Notes: generated from the letters alone by a model not told the origin. 47,643 nucleotides of DNA from Pseudorhizobium xiangyangii (GCF_020531965.1 NZ_JAJAWH010000031.1:1-47643), one strand, 5' to 3'; shown: positions 24,432 to 32,862, numbered from the stretch's first letter. Numbers and translations: made by a program.

Positions 24432-25319
24432 CTACTCCAGTCGCTGGCGGTTGTGACGACGGAACAGGCGAGATTTTTCAAAGAGCTCTTCCAGCGAATT
24501 CATGCGGTCCCGGGTCTTGTCCCAGGTGGCGCTCTGAACCGCTTCGATCAGGGCCTCGACGACGAAGAGGGTCACTACCGAGGAGTCCCAGGCACTGGGT
24601 GCTTCGATGCGGACACGGAAGGTATGCAAGGCATGCTGTGCAACCGGAGATCTCCACGTGTCCGTCAACAGAATGATGACGACGCCGCTCGCCTTGGCGA
24701 CTTCGGCGAGTGTCTCCATTTCCTGCTCGTAGCGCCGGATGTCGAAGATGACGAGGACGTCGCCGGGGCTCATGTTCAGAACATGCTGCGGCCAGGAACT
24801 GGAGCTCGTGGAAATGAGGGCGGTCTTGGGACGGATGACCTGCATGTGGGTGAAGAAGTATTCCGCCAGTGACCCAGTTATGCGTCCGCCGATGAAATAG
24901 ATGCTTCGGTTGCGGTCGCCAAGCAGGGCTGCGGCATCCTCGAATGTCTTGGTGTCGAGGTCCGACAGCGTGTCGCGGAGGTTGGCGGTAATGGCGTCCG
25001 CGAAACGGTTGAGGATGTGCATTCCGGGCGCATTCAGCGCCCAGCGATCGTGCTTGGCGATCGGGTTGGAAATTGTCTCTTCGAGTTCCTGGTGCAGATG
25101 AGACTGAAACTCGGGATAGCCCTTGAAGCCAAGCTTCTGCACCATGCGCGCGACCGTCGGCGTCGAGACGCCGGCGTTGTCCGCGATCGTGGTGATGCTG
25201 CCGAGCCCGGACACCGGATAATTCTCCAAAATCCTGTCGGCCAACTGCTTTTCCGCCCGCGTCAGGCTGTCGTAACTTACGCGTATGACATCCGAGACGG
25301 TGCGCGCTGTTGTTGGCAC
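24432..25319 (-). CDS. RpiR-family transcriptional regulator
   Basis: A 295-residue regulator. Residues about 10-85 are the RpiR-type helix-turn-helix (LTRAEKQLADRILENYP, then TIADNAGVSTPTVARMVQKLGFKGYPEF). Residues about 115-260 are a SIS domain (FIGGRITGSLAEYFFTHM, GDVLVIFDIRRYEQEMETLA), which in this family binds a phosphosugar or similar effector; here the effector is unknown. I chose GTG at 25319 because GGAGGG lies nine bases upstream; the frame is open to a TTG at 25385 without a ribosome site. It stands between the importer genes, 127 bases downstream on the same strand, and the divergent amine-catabolic operon, and probably controls one or both. Confidence 0.85.
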   Translation of the reverse strand: MPTTARTVSDVIRVSYDSLTRAEKQLADRILENYPVSGLGSITTIADNAGVSTPTVARMVQKLGFKGYPEFQSHLHQELEETISNPIAKHDRWALNAPGMHILNRFADAITANLRDTLSDLDTKTFEDAAALLGDRNRSIYFIGGRITGSLAEYFFTHMQVIRPKTALISTSSSSWPQHVLNMSPGDVLVIFDIRRYEQEMETLAEVAKASGVVIILLTDTWRSPVAQHALHTFRVRIEAPSAWDSSVVTLFVVEALIEAVQSATWDKTRDRMNSLEELFEKSRLFRRHNRQRLE

Positions 25320-25473
25320 TAAGCTGTTCCCTCCGGTCTTCGCCGGTTGTGAAAGATTTAACAATTCTTTTCGGGCTGGAGTCAATGGAGGCGATGAAGA
25401 GAAATTTTCAGAATCACGTTGACGGAAACGAAAAGATGAAGAATTCTCTTCTTAATCGTTACATCAATCCCAG
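25320..25473. promoter_or_regulatory. Divergent control region between the regulator and the catabolic operon
   Basis: This AT-richer 154-base gap must hold both promoters. It contains GAAGA-ATTC-TCTTC (25438-25451, five-base arms) just before the + strand gene, and AGAAATTTTCA (25399-25410 region), both of the GAAA/TTTC type often seen in RpiR-family sites. The boundaries of promoters are not clear. Confidence 0.3.
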
Positions 25474-26253
25474 ATGGTTGGCATGCTGGCCGAGACGCAA
25501 TTTTTCACCGAAGGCGATGGCGAGCCGGTGGCAGTCGAAAATGCCGGCGCGGCTGGCGATGTCCTGCTCGTATGCGAGCATGCATCGTCGCAGATTCCGA
25601 AGCGCTATGGCACGCTCGGCCTCTCGGAAGACGCGCTCAGTTCCCATATCGCTTGGGATCCGGGCGCGCTGGCTGTGTCGCAGCTCATGTCGCGGCAACT
25701 CGCCGCTGTACTGATTTACCAGCGTTTTTCGCGGCTGGTCTATGACTGCAACCGTCCGCCGGAATCGCCGGCCGCGATGCGCGACAGCAGCGAGATCTTT
25801 CGGATTCCCGGTAACGAGGACTTGTCCGAGGCCGAAAGATCGTTGCGCACGGCGTCTCTCTACCTGCCGTTCCAGGGACGGATACGCGACGAGATCGAGG
25901 TTCGCAGGCGGCAGGGCCGGCGAACAGTGCTGGTTACCATCCACAGCTTCAATCCGGTCTATTTCGGGGAGAGGCGCGAGGTGGAGATCGGTATCCTGCA
26001 CGACAAGGACAGCCGTCTGGCAGACGCGATGCTGAAGGCTGCTGCCGACACACGGCTTTATCGGGTCGAGCGCAACGAGCCTTACGGGCCGGAGGATGGC
26101 GTGACACATACGCTGGAACTCCACGCCACGGCGGACGGGCTTTTGAACGTGATGATCGAGGTGCGCAACGATTTGATTTCAGACGAAACCGGCCAGGGGG
26201 TTGTGGCCGATTTCTTGACAGGATTGCTGAGGGAAGCTCTCGAAGCAATCTAG
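25474..26253 (+). CDS. N-formylglutamate amidohydrolase-family enzyme
   Basis: A 259-residue protein of the HutG2-type N-formylglutamate amidohydrolase family, zinc enzymes that cleave an amide on glutamate. Family blocks are LLVCEHASSQIPKRYG (about 31-46), HIAWDPGALAVS, LVYDCNRPP, TIHSFNPVYFGERR and the C-terminal ELHATADGLLNVMIEVRND. No histidine-degradation genes are nearby. Instead it opens an operon with an amine permease, a glutamine-synthetase-like ligase and two dehydrogenases, so I infer that it hydrolyses a gamma-glutamyl product rather than formylglutamate. The start may be 25474 or the ATG at 25483; neither has a clear ribosome site. The gap to the permease is 122 bases. Confidence 0.75.
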   Translation: MVGMLAETQFFTEGDGEPVAVENAGAAGDVLLVCEHASSQIPKRYGTLGLSEDALSSHIAWDPGALAVSQLMSRQLAAVLIYQRFSRLVYDCNRPPESPAAMRDSSEIFRIPGNEDLSEAERSLRTASLYLPFQGRIRDEIEVRRRQGRRTVLVTIHSFNPVYFGERREVEIGILHDKDSRLADAMLKAAADTRLYRVERNEPYGPEDGVTHTLELHATADGLLNVMIEVRNDLISDETGQGVVADFLTGLLREALEAI

Positions 26254-26375
26254 ACCCGGGGAGCAGCAAAGGCTGCGGCGCACCGACACTGAAAAATCGG
26301 GCGGTGCATGACATGTCGACTGGGTGAGGCGGGCCGGACGGCTCGCCGCCCATTCCTTGATCAGGAGAGAAGGGC

Positions 26376-27875
26376 ATGGAAAGTTCATCTGCGGGCGTCA
26401 GCTACAAGAAGGCTGACGCAGCCTACTTCGAGAAAAGAGGACTTTCGCGATATGCGGGGGTCTGGTCGCTGTGGGCGCTGGGGGTTGGTGCCGTCGTTTC
26501 AGGCCATTTTTCCGGATGGAATTTCGGCTTCGCCACGGGCGGCTGGGGCGGCATGCTGGTCGCCGGCATCATCATCGCCATCATGTATCTGGGGCTGACG
26601 TTCTCGATCGCCGAGATGAGCCCCGCACTGCCGCATACGGGTGCTGCCTATTCTTTTGCGCGGACTGCCATGGGGCCTTGGGGCGGCTTCATCACCGGGC
26701 TGTGCGAGAACGTGGAATACGTGCTGACGCCGGCCGTCATCGTCACGTTCATCACGGCTTACGTGAATTCGATCCTCGGTTTGGACCCGGTCTATTCGCC
26801 GCTCTTATGGATGCTCTTCTATGCGATCTTCCTGGGATTGAACATCTTTGGACTGGAGCTGTCCTTCAAGGTGACGCTGGTCATCACCATCGTATCCTTG
26901 GCGGTTCTGGTTTTCTTTTGGGTCAGCGCGATCCCCAATATGGATTTTTCGCGCTGGGCCTTGAACATCGGGGTGGGGCCTGATGGGGGTGCCGTCGAGC
27001 TGCCGGAGGGGAATGGGGAATGGTTCCCCTTCGGCATCTCCGGTGTGCTTGCGACGCTGCCCTTTGCGGTCTGGCTGTTTCTTGCCATCGAGCAATTGCC
27101 GCTGGCCGCCGAGGAATCCGTCGATCCCAAGCGCGACATGCCGAAGGGTATCATCCTCGGAATGGTGACGCTGATGATCTCCGCCTTCATGATCGTGCTT
27201 CTGAACCCGTCCGTGCAAGGCGTCGGGTCCTTCCATCTCGGTTCGTCGCTGGAGCCGCTGCTTGACGGGTTCAAGGCGGTGTACGGCGACAGTGGCGTGG
27301 TTATCCTCGGTCTGGTGGCGCTCACGGGTCTGATCGCGAGCTTCCATACGATCCTTTATGCGCAGGGGCGGCAGGTCTATTCCCTGTCGCGCGCCGGTTA
27401 CTTCCCGACGGCCCTGTCGGTAACGCATCGGGTCTACAGGACGCCCTATATCGCCATGATCACCGGTTCGCTTGTCGGGCTCTCCGTGATGCTGGTCATC
27501 TGGTTCTCGCTGGGTGCGGAGCAGGGTGGCAGCATCATCGGCAGCGTCCTGCTCAACATGGCGGTGTTCGGAGCGATGTTCTCCTACATCATGCAGGCGA
27601 TCTCCTTCATCATCCTGCGCAAGAAGCTGCCAAACATCGAGCGACCGTTCCGTTCGCCGCTTGGTATCCCGGGTGCCGTCCTGACGATCATCATCGCCGT
27701 GGTGACCTTGCTCTACCAGGTTCAGGACCCGAACTTCACCAAGGGAGTGCTCTGGGTAGTCCTCTGGTTCGCCGTCGCCATCGCCTACTTCGCTATGGTC
27801 GGCCGTCACCGGCTCATCCTCTCCCCGGAAGAGGAGTTTGCGATGGAGCACAAACAGGCAGCGTCGCTCGCCTGA
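26376..27875 (+). CDS. APC-family amine permease, probable ethanolamine permease
   Basis: A 499-residue inner-membrane transporter with about 12 hydrophobic segments, of the amino acid-polyamine-organocation superfamily. The N-terminal part (WALGVGAVVSGHFSGWNFGF, then MSPALPHTGAAYSFARTAMG and GLCENVEYVLTPAVI) closely resembles the ethanolamine permease (Eat, TIGR00908) group as I remember it, rather than PuuP putrescine permeases. A role in ethanolamine or related short amine uptake is therefore likely but not proven. The ATG at 26376 follows AGGAGAGAAGGGC. It stands between the amidohydrolase and the ligase, which would act on the imported amine. A GC-rich hairpin follows the stop. Confidence 0.75.
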   Translation: MESSSAGVSYKKADAAYFEKRGLSRYAGVWSLWALGVGAVVSGHFSGWNFGFATGGWGGMLVAGIIIAIMYLGLTFSIAEMSPALPHTGAAYSFARTAMGPWGGFITGLCENVEYVLTPAVIVTFITAYVNSILGLDPVYSPLLWMLFYAIFLGLNIFGLELSFKVTLVITIVSLAVLVFFWVSAIPNMDFSRWALNIGVGPDGGAVELPEGNGEWFPFGISGVLATLPFAVWLFLAIEQLPLAAEESVDPKRDMPKGIILGMVTLMISAFMIVLLNPSVQGVGSFHLGSSLEPLLDGFKAVYGDSGVVILGLVALTGLIASFHTILYAQGRQVYSLSRAGYFPTALSVTHRVYRTPYIAMITGSLVGLSVMLVIWFSLGAEQGGSIIGSVLLNMAVFGAMFSYIMQAISFIILRKKLPNIERPFRSPLGIPGAVLTIIIAVVTLLYQVQDPNFTKGVLWVVLWFAVAIAYFAMVGRHRLILSPEEEFAMEHKQAASLA

Positions 27876-27882
27876 CCTCAGC

Positions 27883-27910
27883 GGCGCGGCTGAAGGGCCG
27901 CGCCTTTCTC
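27883..27910 (+). terminator. Hairpin after the permease gene
   Basis: GGCGCGGC (27883-27890) pairs with GCCGCGCC (27897-27904) around a six-base loop, followed by TTTCTC. It is inside the operon, 30 bases before the ligase start, so it may cause partial termination or shield the permease message. Confidence 0.5.
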
Positions 27911-27941
27911 ATTATTACTTTTATATGAATGGATAAGAGGC

Positions 27942-29312
27942 ATGAGCGCCAGCTACTCTTTGGACGACCTGAAGCGCGATGTGGCCGAGGGCCGCATCGA
28001 CACCGTCATCGCCGCGCAGGTCGATATGCAGGGGCGCCTGATGGGCAAACGCTTCCATGCGGAGTTCTTCATCGAGAGCGCTTACAAGGAAACCCACTGC
28101 TGCAACTACCTGCTCGCGACCGACATGGAGATGGAGACCGTCTCCGGCTACAAGGCGACGAGCTGGGAGAAGGGCTATGGTGACTACACCATGAAGCCAG
28201 ACCTTTCGACGCTTCGCCGCGTGCCATGGCTGGAAGGGACCGCGATGGTGCTTTGCGACGTACTGGATCATCATACCCACGAGGACGTGCCGCATTCACC
28301 ACGTGCCATCCTCAAGAAGCAGGTGGCGCGGCTTGAGGCCATGGGCATGAAGGCCTTCATGGCGACCGAGCTGGAGTTCTTCCTGTTCGACCAGACCTAC
28401 GAGCAGGCGCAGGCGTCGGGGTACCGGGATCTCAAGCTGGCAAGTGCTTATAACGAGGACTACCACATCTTCCAGACAACCAAGGAAGAAGAGGTGATGC
28501 GGGCGATCCGCAACGGCCTGCAGGGCGCGGGCATCCCGGTCGAGAACTCGAAGGGCGAAGCATCGGCGGGCCAGGAGGAGATCAATGTCCGCTATGCGGA
28601 TGCGCTGACCATGGCCGACCGGCACGTCATCATCAAGAACGCGGCCAAGGAGATAGCCTGGTCCAAGGGCAAGGCCATTACCTTCCTCGCCAAGTGGAAC
28701 TACAACGCCGCCGGCTCGTCGTCGCACATCCACCAGTCGCTCTGGAGCGCGGATGGCAAGACGCCGCTGTTCTTCGACAAGGACGGCGAGCACGGTATGT
28801 CGCAGACGATGCGGCACTACGTTGCCGGACTGCTCGCCCATGCAGGCGAAATCACCTGTTTCCTGGCGCCTTACATCAACTCCTACAAGCGGTTCATGGC
28901 AGGCACGTTTGCGCCGACCAAGGCCATCTGGAGCAAAGACAACCGCACTGCCGGTTACCGTCTCTGCGGCGAAGACACGAAGGCCATCCGTATCGAATGC
29001 CGCGTCGGCGGGTCCGATCTCAATCCGTACCTTGCCATGGCGGCGCTTCTCGCGGCAGGCATCGACGGGATCGAGAAAAAGATGGAACTGGAACCGGCAT
29101 TCGTCGGTGACGCCTATGGCCGGAAAGATATCCGGGAAATCCCACACACCCTGCGTGATGCGACGGCGCTGATGTCGGGCTCGGAGATGCTCCGCTCCGC
29201 CTTCGGTGACGACGTCGTCGACCACTACGCGCGCGCCGCCCGGTGGGAGCAGGAAGAGTACGATCGTCGCATCACCGATTGGGAAGTGGCGCGCGGCTTC
29301 GAAAGGGCCTAA
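27942..29312 (+). CDS. Glutamine synthetase-family gamma-glutamyl amine ligase
   Basis: A 456-residue protein of the class I glutamine synthetase fold. The N-terminal beta-grasp part is followed by the catalytic domain with ATELEFFLF (metal-binding glutamates), EASAGQEEINVRYADAL, AAGSSSHIHQSLW and the substrate loop NRTAGYRLCGEDTKAIRIECR. The C-terminal region that carries the adenylylation tyrosine in housekeeping GlnA is different (REIPHTLRDATALM), so it should not be under GlnE control. Relatives PuuA, IpuC and Streptomyces GlnA4 ligate glutamate to putrescine, isopropylamine and ethanolamine. With an ethanolamine-type permease before it and alcohol and aldehyde dehydrogenases behind, gamma-glutamylethanolamide synthesis is my best guess. 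ATG 27942 follows a purine-rich GGATAAGAGGC. Confidence 0.82.
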   Translation: MSASYSLDDLKRDVAEGRIDTVIAAQVDMQGRLMGKRFHAEFFIESAYKETHCCNYLLATDMEMETVSGYKATSWEKGYGDYTMKPDLSTLRRVPWLEGTAMVLCDVLDHHTHEDVPHSPRAILKKQVARLEAMGMKAFMATELEFFLFDQTYEQAQASGYRDLKLASAYNEDYHIFQTTKEEEVMRAIRNGLQGAGIPVENSKGEASAGQEEINVRYADALTMADRHVIIKNAAKEIAWSKGKAITFLAKWNYNAAGSSSHIHQSLWSADGKTPLFFDKDGEHGMSQTMRHYVAGLLAHAGEITCFLAPYINSYKRFMAGTFAPTKAIWSKDNRTAGYRLCGEDTKAIRIECRVGGSDLNPYLAMAALLAAGIDGIEKKMELEPAFVGDAYGRKDIREIPHTLRDATALMSGSEMLRSAFGDDVVDHYARAARWEQEEYDRRITDWEVARGFERA

Positions 29313-29369
29313 CTGTCCACAGGACCTCGTGCTCGATCAATTAGATCATAAACTACAGGAATAGTGATC

Positions 29370-30755
29370 ATGACCATGATCCAATGTATCTCGCCGGTCG
29401 ACGGCTCGGTCTATGCCGAGCGTGAAGCCATGACCTTCGAGCAGGCTTCGGCGGCGGTTGATCGCGCGCGCAAGGCCCATAGAGCCTGGGCGAAGCGGCC
29501 GCTCGAGGAACGTGTTCAGCTTGTCCTGAAGGGCGTGGCGCGGCTGAACGAGATGGCCGATGAGATTGTGCCCGAACTCGCCTGGATGATGGGCCGCCCG
29601 GTTCGCTACGGCGGCGAGTTCAAGGGGTTCAACGAACGCTCGAACTATGTGGCATCCATTGCCGCCGATGCGCTGGCGCCGCTGCGCGTCGAAGACAGCG
29701 CCACGTTCGAACGTCGGATCGAGCGCGAACCGCATGGCGTCGTCTTCGTCATCGCGCCGTGGAACTACCCGTACATGACGGCGATCAATACGATTGCTCC
29801 GGCACTGATGGCCGGCAACACGGTGGTGCTGAAACACGCGTCGCAGACGCTGCTGGTCGGCGAGCGGATGGTGCGGGGGTTCGTCGAGGCGGGTGTTCCC
29901 GAGGACGTCTTCCAGAACCTCTTCCTGGATCATGATACGACGTCGGCACTTATCGCCGCCGGCAAGTTCAACTTCGTCAACTTCACCGGCTCCGTCGAAG
30001 GCGGCCGGTCTATCGAACGCGCAGCGGCGGGGACCTTCACCGGCATCGGGCTTGAGCTCGGCGGCAAGGATCCGGGCTATGTGATGGAGGATGCCGACCT
30101 CGATGCAGCGGTCGACACGCTGATGGACGGCGCGACCTTCAATTCCGGCCAGTGCTGCTGCGGTATCGAGCGCATCTACGTCCACGAGACGCTCTACGAC
30201 CGGTTCGTCGAAAAGTCGGTGGCGTGGGTGTCTAACTACAAGCTCGGCAATCCACTCGAGCAGGAAACGACGCTCGGCCCGATGGCCAACAAGCGCTTCG
30301 CCAAAGTGGTACGCGAGCAGATTGCCGATGCTGTCGCGAAGGGTGCGAAGGCGCTGGTCGATCCGAAGCTGTTTCCCGCCGATGACGGCGGCGCCTATCT
30401 GGCGCCGCAGGTGCTCGTGGATGTCGATCACTCGATGGCATTCATGCGCGAGGAAACCTTTGGCCCGGCCGTGGGCATCATGAAAGTCAGGGATGACGAC
30501 GAGGCCATCGCCCTGATGAACGACAGCAAGTATGGGCTGACCGCTTCTCTGTGGACGCAGGATGCAGACAGGGCAGGGCGTATCGGCCAGGAGGTCGAGA
30601 CCGGGACTGTCTTCATGAACCGCGCCGATTATCTCGACCCGGCGCTTTGCTGGACCGGCGTCAAGGAAACCGGCCGCGGCGGCTCGCTTTCCGTGCTCGG
30701 CTTCCACAACCTCACCAGACCCAAGTCCTATCATCTGAAGAAAGTCACCCAATGA
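29370..30755 (+). CDS. NAD(P)-dependent aldehyde dehydrogenase
   Basis: A 461-residue member of the aldehyde dehydrogenase superfamily. Cofactor-binding APWNYPYMTAINTIAPALMAGN and FTGSVEGG are visible; the general base is E229 in GLELGGKDPG, and the catalytic cysteine is C263, the middle of three (GQCCCGIER). The C-terminal part has the usual EETFGPAVGIMKV. In the inferred pathway it would oxidise gamma-glutamyl-aminoacetaldehyde to gamma-glutamylglycine. I chose ATG 29370 because AGGA lies nine bases upstream; the GTG at 29364 is too close to that site, and ATG 29376 is also possible. Its stop overlaps the next start as ATGA, so translation is coupled. Confidence 0.9.
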   Translation: MTMIQCISPVDGSVYAEREAMTFEQASAAVDRARKAHRAWAKRPLEERVQLVLKGVARLNEMADEIVPELAWMMGRPVRYGGEFKGFNERSNYVASIAADALAPLRVEDSATFERRIEREPHGVVFVIAPWNYPYMTAINTIAPALMAGNTVVLKHASQTLLVGERMVRGFVEAGVPEDVFQNLFLDHDTTSALIAAGKFNFVNFTGSVEGGRSIERAAAGTFTGIGLELGGKDPGYVMEDADLDAAVDTLMDGATFNSGQCCCGIERIYVHETLYDRFVEKSVAWVSNYKLGNPLEQETTLGPMANKRFAKVVREQIADAVAKGAKALVDPKLFPADDGGAYLAPQVLVDVDHSMAFMREETFGPAVGIMKVRDDDEAIALMNDSKYGLTASLWTQDADRAGRIGQEVETGTVFMNRADYLDPALCWTGVKETGRGGSLSVLGFHNLTRPKSYHLKKVTQ

Positions 30756-31897
30756 ACATCGTCGCGAACTGGAGCTATCCGACTGCCGTCAAGATGGGAC
30801 GCGGCCGGATCAAGGAGCTGGCGGATGCCTGCAAGACGCTCGGCATCAAGAAGCCTTTGCTCGTCACCGATCGGGGACTTGCGTCCATGGCGATCACGGC
30901 GCACGCACTGGATATCCTCGCCGAGGCCGGTCTCGGCCGCGCAATCTTCGCCGATGTCGATCCGAACCCGAACGAGAAGAACCTCGAGGCGGGCGTGAAG
31001 GCTTTCAAGGACGGTGGGCACGATGGCGTCGTCGCCTTCGGCGGCGGCTCCGGTCTGGATCTCGGCAAGGCCGTCGCTTTCATGGCCGGCCAGACGCGGC
31101 CTGTCTGGGACTTCGAGGATATCGGCGACTGGTGGACGCGCGCCAGCACGGACGGCATTGCGCCGATCGTCGCCGTGCCGACGACCGCCGGCACGGGCTC
31201 GGAAGTCGGACGCGCCTCGGTCATCACCAATTCCGAGACGCACGTGAAGAAGATCATCTTCCACCCGAAATTCCTGCCGGGCGTGGTCATCTGCGACCCT
31301 GATCTGACAGTCGGGATGCCGAAGGCGATCACCGCTGGCACCGGCATGGACGCCTTCGCGCACTGCCTGGAAGCCTATTGCTCGCCGTTCTTCCATCCGA
31401 TGAGCCAGGGTATCGCGCTCGAGGGGATGCGTCTGGTGAAGGAATTCCTGCCGCGCGCCTACAAGGACGGGACGGATATTGAGGCGCGGACGAACATGAT
31501 GGCTGCGGCCGCCATGGGCGCGGTGGCCTTCCAGAAGGGGCTGGGCGCGATACACTCGCTGTCTCACCCGATCGGTGCGGTCTACAATACTCATCACGGC
31601 ATGACGAATGCGGTGGTGATGCCGCCCGTGCTTCGTTTCAACCGCGCTGCCATCGAGGAGCAGATCGAGCGCGCTGCCGCCTATCTCGGCATCTCGGGCG
31701 GGTTCGACGGTTTCTATGCCTACGTGCTTTCGTTACGGTCCGAGCTTGGCGTGCCGGAAAACCTGACGGCGATGGGCATCGGGCCGGATCGTATCGACGA
31801 ATTGACCGCGATGGCGATCGAGGATCCGAGCTGCGGGGGGAACCCGGTGCCGATGACGCTGGAAAACACCAGGCAGCTCTTCCTGGAGTGCTTCTGA
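30752..31897 (+). CDS. Iron-containing alcohol dehydrogenase
   Basis: A 381-residue group III (iron-dependent) alcohol dehydrogenase. Nucleotide-binding GGGSGLDLGKA and PTTAGTGSEVG are present, and the metal ligands fit FucO: D200 and H204 in GMDAFAHCLEAY, H268 in AIHSLSHP and H282 in NTHHG. Here it would oxidise the hydroxyl of gamma-glutamylethanolamide to the aldehyde used by the preceding dehydrogenase, or act on another amino alcohol. The ATG at 30752 overlaps the aldehyde dehydrogenase stop (ATGA); an open extension to 30551 lies inside that gene in another frame. A strong terminator 26 bases downstream ends the operon. Confidence 0.9.
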   Translation: MNIVANWSYPTAVKMGRGRIKELADACKTLGIKKPLLVTDRGLASMAITAHALDILAEAGLGRAIFADVDPNPNEKNLEAGVKAFKDGGHDGVVAFGGGSGLDLGKAVAFMAGQTRPVWDFEDIGDWWTRASTDGIAPIVAVPTTAGTGSEVGRASVITNSETHVKKIIFHPKFLPGVVICDPDLTVGMPKAITAGTGMDAFAHCLEAYCSPFFHPMSQGIALEGMRLVKEFLPRAYKDGTDIEARTNMMAAAAMGAVAFQKGLGAIHSLSHPIGAVYNTHHGMTNAVVMPPVLRFNRAAIEEQIERAAAYLGISGGFDGFYAYVLSLRSELGVPENLTAMGIGPDRIDELTAMAIEDPSCGGNPVPMTLENTRQLFLECF

Positions 31898-31922
31898 CCG
31901 ATACGGAAATGCCGCATCTGCC

Positions 31923-31956
31923 AAAGCCTCGGGGCATCCGCTCCGGGGCTTTTTCG
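31923..31956 (+). terminator. Rho-independent terminator of the amine-catabolic operon
   Basis: AAAGCCTCGG (31923-31932) pairs with CCGGGGCTTT (31943-31952, one G-U pair), followed by TTTTCG. It is 25 bases after the alcohol dehydrogenase stop. Confidence 0.85.
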
Positions 31957-32100
31957 TGGCCGGTGCACCAAATTGCGGGTTACATCCGAGGGTGCCTAAT
32001 TTACCCTTCGTTAACTATGATTAAGCAAAATTGAGGCAAAGCACCATGCTTCGCCGGTGCGCTTCTGAGCGATGCGGCTCATGCCCCTTAAGGACCGAGA

Positions 32101-32814
32101 ATGCCCGTAATTTCATTCGCCAACGCCAAGGGCGGCGCCGGAAAGACCACTGCAGCGCTTCTGCTTGCGACCGAGCTTGCCCACCAGGGTTATCGTGTCG
32201 CGATCATCGATTGCGACCCGCAGCACTGGATAACCCAGTGGGCCGAGGTCTCCGGTCCGGTCCGCAACCTCGAAGTCATCTCCGAAGTTTCCATTTCCTC
32301 TCTCCAGTGTCATCTGCGGGAAATGGCTGGGCATGTCGACTACTTCGTCATCGATCTTGCCGGAGCAAAGGATGCGCTCGTGACGACGGCCATTGGCCTG
32401 TCGGATCACGTGATGATTCCGGTTCAGGGCTCAGCCATGGACGCAAAGGGTGCCGCGCAGATCCTGGACCTGCTCGCCCTGATGAAGGAGAAGGCCAATC
32501 TCGTCATCCCGCATTCGGTCGTCCTCACACGGGTAACCTCCATGGTGACCACCAAGGCTCTGCTTGCGATCAAGGGCCTGCTTGCGGCACGCGGTGTCAA
32601 TGTCCTCAACACGCCGATCGGCGAGCGCGCTGCTTTCAAGGAGCTTTTCGAAGTGGGCGGCACGCTTCACACGCTGAATGCCACGAAGGTCAGCAACGTC
32701 GACAAGGCGAAGGAAAATGCCGGCGCCTTTGCGCAGGAAGTGGTCCGCCTGATGCCGCCGCGCGTCGTGCGCACGTTGCGGCCGAGGCTTTTCTCATTCG
32801 GACGGGCCGCTTAA
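32101..32814 (+). CDS. ParA-family ATPase (orphan)
   Basis: A 237-residue ATPase of the ParA/MinD class. The deviant Walker A is KGGAGKTT (about 10-17), Walker A' IIDCDPQHWITQW, Walker B YFVIDLAGAKD. There is no N-terminal DNA-binding extension. ParB and parS are absent nearby, so it is not a standard partition operon. Related orphan ATPases position protein cargo, division sites or, as VirC1, DNA-transfer complexes; I cannot choose. ATG 32101 follows TTAAGGACCGAGA. It is preceded by an AT-richer promoter region (32000-32035) and ends in a bidirectional terminator. Confidence 0.82.
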   Translation: MPVISFANAKGGAGKTTAALLLATELAHQGYRVAIIDCDPQHWITQWAEVSGPVRNLEVISEVSISSLQCHLREMAGHVDYFVIDLAGAKDALVTTAIGLSDHVMIPVQGSAMDAKGAAQILDLLALMKEKANLVIPHSVVLTRVTSMVTTKALLAIKGLLAARGVNVLNTPIGERAAFKELFEVGGTLHTLNATKVSNVDKAKENAGAFAQEVVRLMPPRVVRTLRPRLFSFGRAA

Positions 32815-32836
32815 GCCGGCCAACCGATGAAGCAAA

Positions 32837-32862
32837 AAAAAGGCGCCCGAAGGCGCCTTTTT
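32837..32862. terminator. Bidirectional terminator
   Basis: AAAAAGGCGCC (32837-32847) and GGCGCCTTTTT (32852-32862) form a perfect 11-bp stem with a four-base CGAA loop, with A and T runs on both sides. It serves both the ParA-like gene and the convergent L,D-transpeptidase gene, whose stop is at 32863. Confidence 0.9.

Noticed and set aside
25474-26253. Histidine utilisation hutG
   Set aside because: No hutH, hutU, hutI or hutC near; neighbours are amine-catabolic genes.
32011-32024. CtrA box (TTAA-N7-TTAA) before the ParA-like gene
   Set aside because: The two TTAA are separated by six bases, not seven.
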